The position numbers were made by a program, and so were the translations under genes. Of a stretch of DNA of 11,258 nt, positions 6,194-11,258 are shown piece after piece (the stretch's first letter is position 1; each line of letters begins with the position of its first letter). The notes beneath the pieces are model-generated. The model saw only the letters and a program-made list of their open reading frames with translations, was not told where the DNA came from and did no database searches. The DNA is taken from the NCBI GenBank assembly GCA_964540205.1, contig CAZIMJ010000007.1:1-11258 (forward strand), read 5' to 3'. This stretch comes from WTAW01 sp964540205 (GTDB lineage Bacteria; Acidobacteriota; Aminicenantia; Aminicenantales; Aminicenantaceae).

Positions 6194-6216
6194 CTTTCCC
6201 ATTTCCGCAGCAATTT

Positions 6217-7674
6217 CTATTTCACGACAATCACGTTCATGGTCATCTTACCGTCTTCGGTGTCGATTTCCTCTTTCTCGGGATTGGTTGGATCGAAGAC
6301 CATCTTCCCGTCGACTAAGAAGGCGTAGTGGTGCTTTCCTGCTGGCAAGGCGAAGTCTGCCGACCATCCCAATTCCCTTTTTAGCAAGAAATTTGATACC
6401 GGGACCCACCCTATCCCAGCCACACAGACGAATTTCGCATCCTGATGCCCTCTGAGCTCAAAGCGGATATTTGCCCCGGCCGGCTTTTCCCCGTTAAGTT
6501 TATCCAAATACGCTTTTGCCGCAGACAGAGATGAAATTTTTTCCTCCGCACCTGTTTCATCGGCTTGAATTTGCGATGCAAAGCTTTTCCTTGCCATATT
6601 CACATCGCCATTCGTCAAGTGAACGAGGCCCTGATAAAAGTTCGTTATTGTATCTTTACCTGTATTCACTTCGAGCCACTCATCAAAGAAGACTTTGGCG
6701 TTGGCGTATTTATTTTCATGCAGTATGCAGCTCGAAAACACGTGCCGCAGCGTCTCCGATCTTCGCTCTTGAGGTATTCCGTCTTGTATCTTTCGGTAAT
6801 GCTCTACAGCAGCCTTGGAACCCTTCATTAAATAAGTCTCCCAAATCTGCACAATGGGTGCATCGGGAAAGAGCGAGCGCCAGAGATGGGATTTTTTCCC
6901 TTGCTTCAGCATCTCTTTCAAATTGAAGTGATAGGGGTTTTTGAAATCACCCGCATAGTAATTATAGGCGTCCCCGGTGGTGAGGTTGATCACGTTGCTG
7001 TAGATCGTTCCGACAAAGCGCGGTTGTTGTGTGGCGTCGAGGATATCTCGGATTGTCTCCAGATTAACCTCTCGCTCTTTGAACATCCGCTCTGCGATCG
7101 GGTAGCGCCAACAGGGGGTGCCTCCATCGGCAGGGCCGCGCGTAAAAATGTTGAAGTTGGTGGAGACTAGGAAAGGATTATTGGATATACGGATGCCGCT
7201 TTCATTGATAGCCGCCAGATTTCCTTCTTTGTCAGCAAGATGTATCTGGGCGTTTGTGAGATGCATTTCGTATTCTTTTGTCAGATTGATAACATCCTGG
7301 ACAGTTGAACACCTTCGCAATATGTGTTCGACTAAGGCCTGATCACCTTCAGGAAATGTTTTCCTTTTTCCCCATTCTTTCCAGTCCGATTCTGGAATAG
7401 CCGGGAGAGCGTTGAAATCGAAAAACAATCCTGCTTCGTTGAAACCGCCTTGAATGAAGCTGTCCGGCGTTCCGTAGGTAAATGACACCGCACCCAGAAG
7501 ATCTCCTTCGCTCGGGAGGACGTTCAAGTATGTGTTGAAATCGAAATAAAAATCCTCGTTGTTTCCGGCCCAAACGATATTGTCCTTTGTCTTCCCCGAA
7601 ATGATTGTGCAAGGCAAGACAATGGATGCTGTAATTAAAGCCAGAACTCCGGTTGTAATCCAGAATCGCGTCAT
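6217..7674 (-). CDS. Exported Ntn-hydrolase (linear amide C-N hydrolase) with TPR-like and CBM48/AMPK-type domains
   Basis: A 485-residue exported amidase-like protein. The signal peptide is about residues 1-21 (MTRFWITTGVLALITASIVLP), and Cys22 follows directly, as the N-terminal nucleophile expected for Ntn hydrolases such as penicillin V acylase, choloylglycine hydrolase and C45 acyltransferases. Supporting family motifs are WAGNNEDF (35-42), GGFNEAGLFF (76-85), STNFN (171-175), RYP (190-192) and YSNVINLTTGDAYNY (225-239). Residues about 275-395 are helical with TPR-like repeats. Residues about 403-485 (GWVPVSN ... WSADFALPAGKHHYAFLVDG ... DPTNPE) match the pattern of the glycogen-binding/CBM48 domain of AMPK and isoamylases. 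ATG 7674 has AAGAAGG eight bases upstream. The substrate cannot be told; an amide or acyl-amino acid outside the cytoplasm is likely. It stands alone between a recombinase remnant and a repeat. Confidence 0.83.
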   Translation of the reverse strand: MTRFWITTGVLALITASIVLPCTIISGKTKDNIVWAGNNEDFYFDFNTYLNVLPSEGDLLGAVSFTYGTPDSFIQGGFNEAGLFFDFNALPAIPESDWKEWGKRKTFPEGDQALVEHILRRCSTVQDVINLTKEYEMHLTNAQIHLADKEGNLAAINESGIRISNNPFLVSTNFNIFTRGPADGGTPCWRYPIAERMFKEREVNLETIRDILDATQQPRFVGTIYSNVINLTTGDAYNYYAGDFKNPYHFNLKEMLKQGKKSHLWRSLFPDAPIVQIWETYLMKGSKAAVEHYRKIQDGIPQERRSETLRHVFSSCILHENKYANAKVFFDEWLEVNTGKDTITNFYQGLVHLTNGDVNMARKSFASQIQADETGAEEKISSLSAAKAYLDKLNGEKPAGANIRFELRGHQDAKFVCVAGIGWVPVSNFLLKRELGWSADFALPAGKHHYAFLVDGKMVFDPTNPEKEEIDTEDGKMTMNVIVVK

Positions 7675-7713
7675 GATGAACCTTCTTTCGAGAGAATATT
7701 GAACTTTCTTATA

Positions 7714-7979
7714 TTACATTCGTGAATAAATAACATCAAGATCGTCTAAGGCTTGCTTCATCATCTTCAAGCGTGTTTGAATGTATACCCTTTCTGTCAT
7801 CCCTATACTAGCATGTCGCATAAACCGTTTAATAATCAGAGGTCAACACCCGTCTCATGTAACAGTGTGGCACATGTTCTACGCAGGTCTCTAGGCTGTA
7901 ATGCCTCAATGCCTGCTCTTTGACATGCTGCATTAAATGAACGTCTAACTAAATAGAATCCTAAAATTCCCCAAAAGCA
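7714..7979 (-). pseudogene. Tyrosine recombinase/integrase, frameshifted C-terminal remnant
   Basis: The minus strand encodes the last ~88 residues of a phage-type integrase in two frames. First comes ILGFYLVRRSFNAACQRAGI followed by EALQPRDLRRTCATLLHETG and VDL, which contains the catalytic-domain Arg segment. After a frameshift near 7837-7842 come IIKRFMRHASIGMTERVYIQ and TRLKMMKQALDDLDVIYSRM to TAA. The second part holds the conserved His (MRHASI) and the Tyr nucleophile (ERVY). The N-terminal part is gone: an in-frame stop lies at 7980-7982, right at the end of the CLC gene. The product cannot be functional. It is evidence that an integrative element once existed here. Confidence 0.82.
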
Positions 7980-7990
7980 TCAAGAAGGAA

Positions 7991-10072
7991 TTACTCCAGT
8001 TTATTGTGTGTAACATTCTTCAACTCCCCGGGTGAACCTAAGATCAAAATGGAATCCCCCGATTGAAAACGGTAGTCAGGCTTGGGGAGCACAATATCCC
8101 TCTCATCCTTTTTCATGTTGCTTTTTTGTTTAATGAGAACCACTTCCACACCAAAGCGATTCCTTAAATTTAACTCTCTCAAGGTTTTATTGATAAACTC
8201 ACTGGGAATTTCGATTTCACTCATAACCTGCCCATCTATGAGTTGAACCTGTTTTAATTTGTGAAGAGAACTGATATAACTGGAAACCGAAGAAACAGTA
8301 TCTCGTTTAAGCATCTCGTTATTGTAAGCTTTGATGAGATCATTTTTGGAAATCGTTCCAATAAAAATTCTTTCACTATCGTTGTTTACGATGGGTAATT
8401 CATCAATATTCAGCTCACTAAACGCTTTCATAATAATGTCTAATGTGTCTTTGGGAGTAAAATAGTGGAGAATCGGGGTTAATAAATCGTAAGCAAGGAC
8501 GAGAGTATCCAGGGCTTCTGATTCGTGGAGAACTTTTCGCACATTCTGAATAGAAACCACACCTAAAAGATGTCCATCTTTATCAACCACGAAAAAATCA
8601 GAATGTGGACTTTTCACCGTTAAGTCCATTATGTTGTGGAAGGGTGTATCGAGAGAGATCCGCTCACAATCTGTACTCATCACCTGTGATACTTGCAGAG
8701 ATCGTAAAACATTGAGTTCCTGCCCCCGAAAAAGGCTGAGTCCCCTCCGTGACAATTTGAGAGTATAGATAGAGTCCTTTTTGAGTCGAGTGGTGATTAA
8801 AACACTAATAATACAAGCAATCATCAATGGCAGAATGATTCTATAATCATCCGTCAATTCAAAAATGATCAGGATGGAAGTTATCGGGGCGTGCATAGCC
8901 CCCGCCGCAACTGCGCTCATTCCAACTAAGGCGTAAGCTTTTGGAGATGCAGTGGAAGCAGGCATCAGGCTATGAACCACCGTGCCAACGAATCCACCTA
9001 GGGATGCACCCAGGAATAACGATGGCGCAAAAATGCCGCCAGACCCGCCAGAACCAATGGTTATGGATGTCGCCATTAATTTCAACCCTATGAAAAGCAA
9101 AAGAAAATACCATGTAAGAGAAGATTGCAAGGCTAAATCAATCGTTTCATACCCCACTCCAAAAATATGAGGGAAGTAAATTCCAATGGCGCCGATGCAC
9201 AATCCACCTAAGGCTGGCTTTAAAAAGTTTGGGATCCGAAGCATTTCGAAAAGATCTTCCGTCTTGTATAACAAATTAATGAATGCTAGAGCCAAGAATG
9301 CCGCTAAAACACCCAGAATGGCGTAGGGTATCATTTCAAATACGCTCACCAATTGGTATTTGGGAATGACAAAGGCAGGGAAGTCTCCTAAGAAATGGCG
9401 GGAGATCACCGTGGCAGAGACTGAGGAAATAACGATGGGGCTAAACTGAGAAATGCCAAAATCGCTTAGGATAATTTCCATAGCAAAAAGTGCCCCGGCA
9501 ATGGGAGCGTTAAAAGTGCCAGCAATGCCGGCAGCAGTTCCGCAAGCGACTAGTGTGCGGAGACGAGGGCCGGTAACTCTTAAAACTTGGCCGATGGCGG
9601 ATCCGATGGCGGACCCGATTTGCACGATGGGGCCTTCCCTTCCAACTGAACCGCCCGATCCAATAGACACGGCAGAGGCCAACACTTTTGCAATCATTAC
9701 CCGGGGACGGATGGCTCCTGCCTGCATGACAATGGACTCCATGACTTCGGGTACTCCATGACCTTTTGCTTCTCGAGCAAAGTAATAGACGATCGGCCCG
9801 ACAACCAAACCACCCAGAGCGGGTGCACAAAGCTTCACATACCAGGGCAGCTGCAATACGTAGTCCAGAGTGTAATGCCACGTTCCGAAAAAAAGTCCTT
9901 GAAAAAAGCGAATTGCGAAACGGAAAAATATTGCGCCAAATCCACCGGCTACGCCAATGATAACAGCAACCACAACCATAAAGGTGTGTTCAGTCTTTTT
10001 TAAGCGCTTAATTTCATTGACAAGAATACGGCGTATTGTGAGAGAAATGGCGTGTACTTGCAAGTGCTTCAA
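7991..10072 (-). CDS. CLC-family chloride channel/transporter with CBS pair and TrkA-C domain
   Basis: A 693-residue inner-membrane anion transporter of the CLC family; such proteins carry Cl- either as channels or as 2Cl-/H+ antiporters. Family motifs are GHGVPEV (104-110, GSGIP region), GSGGSVGREGP (138-148, gating Glu146), FNAPIAGALFAMEII (187-201), GSGGSGGIFAPSLFLGA (340-356) and DDYRIILPL (408-416, central Tyr410). The external gating Glu is present, but the internal 'proton glutamate' position (Glu203 in the E. coli protein) is Ile200 by alignment to FNAPLAGILFIIEE. Two CBS domains follow (about 460-585), then a TrkA-C/RCK-C domain (about 608-688, ending SGDSILILGSPGEL). No ATG precedes the basic segment before TM1, so the start is probably TTG 10072 or TTG 10063; the frame is open to 10147. 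A promoter-like site with a palindrome lies just upstream. A divergent regulator gene follows at 10506. Confidence 0.93.
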   Translation of the reverse strand: MKHLQVHAISLTIRRILVNEIKRLKKTEHTFMVVVAVIIGVAGGFGAIFFRFAIRFFQGLFFGTWHYTLDYVLQLPWYVKLCAPALGGLVVGPIVYYFAREAKGHGVPEVMESIVMQAGAIRPRVMIAKVLASAVSIGSGGSVGREGPIVQIGSAIGSAIGQVLRVTGPRLRTLVACGTAAGIAGTFNAPIAGALFAMEIILSDFGISQFSPIVISSVSATVISRHFLGDFPAFVIPKYQLVSVFEMIPYAILGVLAAFLALAFINLLYKTEDLFEMLRIPNFLKPALGGLCIGAIGIYFPHIFGVGYETIDLALQSSLTWYFLLLFIGLKLMATSITIGSGGSGGIFAPSLFLGASLGGFVGTVVHSLMPASTASPKAYALVGMSAVAAGAMHAPITSILIIFELTDDYRIILPLMIACIISVLITTRLKKDSIYTLKLSRRGLSLFRGQELNVLRSLQVSQVMSTDCERISLDTPFHNIMDLTVKSPHSDFFVVDKDGHLLGVVSIQNVRKVLHESEALDTLVLAYDLLTPILHYFTPKDTLDIIMKAFSELNIDELPIVNNDSERIFIGTISKNDLIKAYNNEMLKRDTVSSVSSYISSLHKLKQVQLIDGQVMSEIEIPSEFINKTLRELNLRNRFGVEVVLIKQKSNMKKDERDIVLPKPDYRFQSGDSILILGSPGELKNVTHNKLE

Positions 10073-10092
10073 AATCCAAGTTGTTTTGTTGT

Positions 10093-10122
10093 ATTCTACT
10101 ACATACTCTTGAGTAAACTCAA
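10093..10122 (-). promoter_or_regulatory. Candidate promoter of the CLC gene overlapped by a palindrome
   Basis: On the minus strand TTGAGT (10117-10122, -35) and TAGAAT (10093-10098, -10) are 18 bases apart, which puts the transcript start near 10086, about 14 bases from the TTG start at 10072. The -35 box lies inside the palindrome 10109-10122, an arrangement typical of a repressor site. Confidence 0.4.
10109..10122. promoter_or_regulatory. 14-bp palindrome, candidate operator
   Basis: TTGAGTAAACTCAA has two perfect 6-bp arms around a central AA. It covers the presumed -35 region of the CLC gene. The binding protein is unknown. Confidence 0.4.
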
Positions 10123-10160
10123 TGTGGAAGAGGCTCTCACGATCTCAGAACTTCGACTTG

Positions 10161-10174
10161 ATAACTTAAGTTAT
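10161..10174. promoter_or_regulatory. 14-bp perfect palindrome, candidate operator
   Basis: ATAACTTAAGTTAT equals its own reverse complement. Its centre is 52 bases from that of the other palindrome, close to five DNA turns. The arm sequences differ, so the two need not bind the same protein. Confidence 0.35.
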
Positions 10175-10231
10175 TCTATTGAATGGAAAAACCGTTTGAT
10201 TTGCTCTACGATTTGGAAAGAGGTCCAGGAA

Positions 10232-10330
10232 GGGTCCCTCTAGGTACCAAACTTAGAACTTTTCTGCGACATTTCAGCATAACTCCTTTGATACACGAAC
10301 TCGAACAGTTTGCTTGAATGAGTCTTCTCA
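10232..10330 (+). repeat. 99-bp direct repeat, copy 2 (decayed)
   Basis: Ungapped partner of 5952-6050, exactly 4280 bases to the right. The hairpin is weakened: only CGAAC/GTTTG and part of the lower stem still pair. The Shine-Dalgarno is changed to AATGAG (10317-10322), and no ORF follows. It sits between the CLC promoter region and the regulator gene, so the pair brackets the Ntn-hydrolase, integrase remnant and CLC genes. Confidence 0.65.
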
Positions 10331-10443
10331 CAGTGCAATAGAGCGGAATGTTTGTGAAAGAAAGTGCGACATGGCTGTACTATTTCGTCATGACCTAGAT
10401 TTAAACGCATAGACTTTTGCTAGAGATGATTATTGAAACTTAG

Positions 10444-10449
10444 TATAAT
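10444..10449 (+). promoter_or_regulatory. Candidate -10 box for the STN/AraC regulator gene
   Basis: A consensus TATAAT lies 57-62 bases upstream of ATG 10506. No good -35 hexamer is found at 16-18 bases (the sequence there is TAGAGA), so a helper protein may be needed or the match may be chance in AT-rich DNA. Confidence 0.3.
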
Positions 10450-10505
10450 GCGAAAAAAATGGGATAGACATGATTTATGATACTGTATTTTTGATAAAAA
10501 CAAAG

Positions 10506-11258
10506 ATGAGGTTGTTTCTTCTAGGTGTATGTATCCTTGGATTGACAGGTTGGATATCCTCTGTTGAGCAGGACCAGGTCATATCTGTTGAGAAGCTCTT
10601 AAATAATTTGCAAACAGAACATTTTTCAGGAAAACCCATCGATCTAGATCTTGAAGAAGCGGATATTGAAACGCTTCTAAAGAATTTAGAGGATTCTTCT
10701 GGCCTATCATTCAAACTCAGTCCGGATATTTATCAGTTGTCTGAAGAAAAAAAGACCTATAATTTCAAGCAAGTTCCCTGGGATCAGGTTTTGTTTCTCG
10801 TTCTCAAGGAGTTTCGCCTCGAAGCAGTTTTGAGTGACGATGTTGTTTGTATACAGCCAAAGACTGGTAGTTTAAAATGGATCATCAGAGAAGACCAGCT
10901 TCAATCGCCAAAATCTTTCCGAATTCGTCTTTTTCTGTATGTCTTGATCTTTGTGGTGGTGGCGGGCGGAGTGGCAGGATTCTTGCTATACAAAAGAAGG
11001 CTCACCACTAAAGAAGAAGCGTCAAAGAGACTTGTCATCGATCCAGAAATAGCCGATGAGGCGACTAAAAAGGTGACTTATTTATTTGATGTGGAAAAAG
11101 TCTACAGAAATGAAGATATATCCCTCCGGTCCCTATCCGAAGAGTTGGCTATTCCCTCTTACCAGCTCTCCTGGATCCTCAACGAAAGAATGAACATCAC
11201 CTTTTCTGTTTTGGTTAATACATATCGAGTAGAAGAAGTGAAAAAAAGACTGGCTTCC
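10506..11258 (+). CDS. Transmembrane regulator: periplasmic STN/secretin-N domain, one helix, AraC-type DNA-binding domain (3' end outside window)
   Basis: The 251 visible codons show an unusual order of domains. Residues 1-19 (MRLFLLGVCILGLTGWISS) are a signal or anchor segment. Residues about 43-118 match the PilQ/TonB-receptor STN fold: IDLDLEEADIETLLKNLEDS, SGLSFKLSPDI, KTYNFKQVPWDQVLFLVLKE and DVVCIQPK. Residues 141-162 are a membrane helix (FLYVLIFVVVAGGVAGFLLY) followed by KRR, which places the rest in the cytoplasm. Residues from about 186 begin an AraC/XylS-type DNA-binding region (DISLRSLSEELAIPSYQLSW, ILNERMNITFSVLVNTYRVE, EVKKRLA); the second helix-turn-helix lies beyond the window. 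This suggests a one-component receptor that senses something in the periplasm and acts on DNA. An in-frame ATG at 10470 is another possible start (12 more residues); neither has a strong ribosome-binding site. It is divergent from the CLC gene, a possible target. Confidence 0.78.
   Translation, partial: MRLFLLGVCILGLTGWISSVEQDQVISVEKLLNNLQTEHFSGKPIDLDLEEADIETLLKNLEDSSGLSFKLSPDIYQLSEEKKTYNFKQVPWDQVLFLVLKEFRLEAVLSDDVVCIQPKTGSLKWIIREDQLQSPKSFRIRLFLYVLIFVVVAGGVAGFLLYKRRLTTKEEASKRLVIDPEIADEATKKVTYLFDVEKVYRNEDISLRSLSEELAIPSYQLSWILNERMNITFSVLVNTYRVEEVKKRLAS

Noticed and set aside
7966..7990. Possible terminator after the CLC gene (AATTCC ... GGAATTTT)
   Set aside because: Only six pairs with a 16-base loop and a short T-run; the same bases belong to the integrase remnant.
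9453..9881. Overlapping frames inside the CLC gene on both strands
   Set aside because: They overlap the most conserved CLC motifs (GREGP, FNAP) and have no features of their own.
10052..10243. Plus-strand frame of 63 codons between the CLC and regulator genes
   Set aside because: It overlaps the presumed CLC promoter, both palindromes and the start of repeat copy 2, has no ribosome-binding site, and shows no recognisable pattern.
10475..10714. Minus-strand frame of 79 codons
   Set aside because: Antisense to the 5' part of the regulator gene, whose STN pattern is clear.

Overview
The window looks like chromosomal DNA of a Gram-negative-type bacterium, perhaps of the Acidobacteriota/Aminicenantes/Calditrichota kind. 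The clues are a PadR regulator paired with a MacB/FtsX-type permease, an S9 peptidase, exported beta-rich proteins, a periplasmic secretin-type N domain on a membrane-bound AraC-type regulator, and several decayed mobile elements. The phylum is a guess; no rRNA or other marker gene is present.

Layout. (1) Positions 1-2128 are visibly GC-rich and read on the minus strand: the C-terminal remnant of an S9 peptidase, a PadR regulator, and an ABC-transporter permease that runs off the left edge. (2) An IS256-family element end (about 2129-2468) cuts the peptidase gene and marks an abrupt change to AT-rich DNA. (3) Positions 2470-5160 carry two minus-strand genes for exported proteins of unknown function; the larger has a clear sigma70-type promoter. 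(4) Positions 5161-6216 hold no large gene. They contain a tRNA-like 3' fragment, short related repeats, a 50-codon coiled-coil ORF, two hairpins, and a repeat with a hairpin over a Shine-Dalgarno sequence followed by a 44-codon ORF. (5) Positions 6217-7674 encode an exported Ntn-hydrolase (penicillin acylase-like) with a TPR-like middle and a carbohydrate-binding-type C-terminal domain. (6) Positions 7714-7979 are the frameshifted 3' end of a tyrosine recombinase gene. (7) Positions 7991-10072 encode a CLC chloride transporter with CBS and TrkA-C domains. (8) A 430-bp intergenic region holds two perfect 14-bp palindromes, a second copy of the 99-bp repeat and divergent promoters. (9) From 10506 to the right edge runs a gene for a transmembrane regulator: signal or anchor segment, periplasmic STN/secretin-N domain, one membrane helix, cytoplasmic AraC-type DNA-binding domain.

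How it fits together. The PadR gene and the permease form a tight two-gene operon, typical of PadR-controlled efflux or lipoprotein-export permeases. The middle of the window is a patchwork of mobile debris (IS256 end, tRNA-like fragment, integrase tail, paired repeat) between accessory genes, so parts of 2129-10330 were probably acquired or rearranged. The most distinctive items are the STN-TM-AraC regulator divergent from the CLC gene, the two independent hairpins that sequester ribosome-binding sites in mobile-element remnants, the three-part Ntn hydrolase, and a CLC protein that lacks the usual internal proton glutamate.
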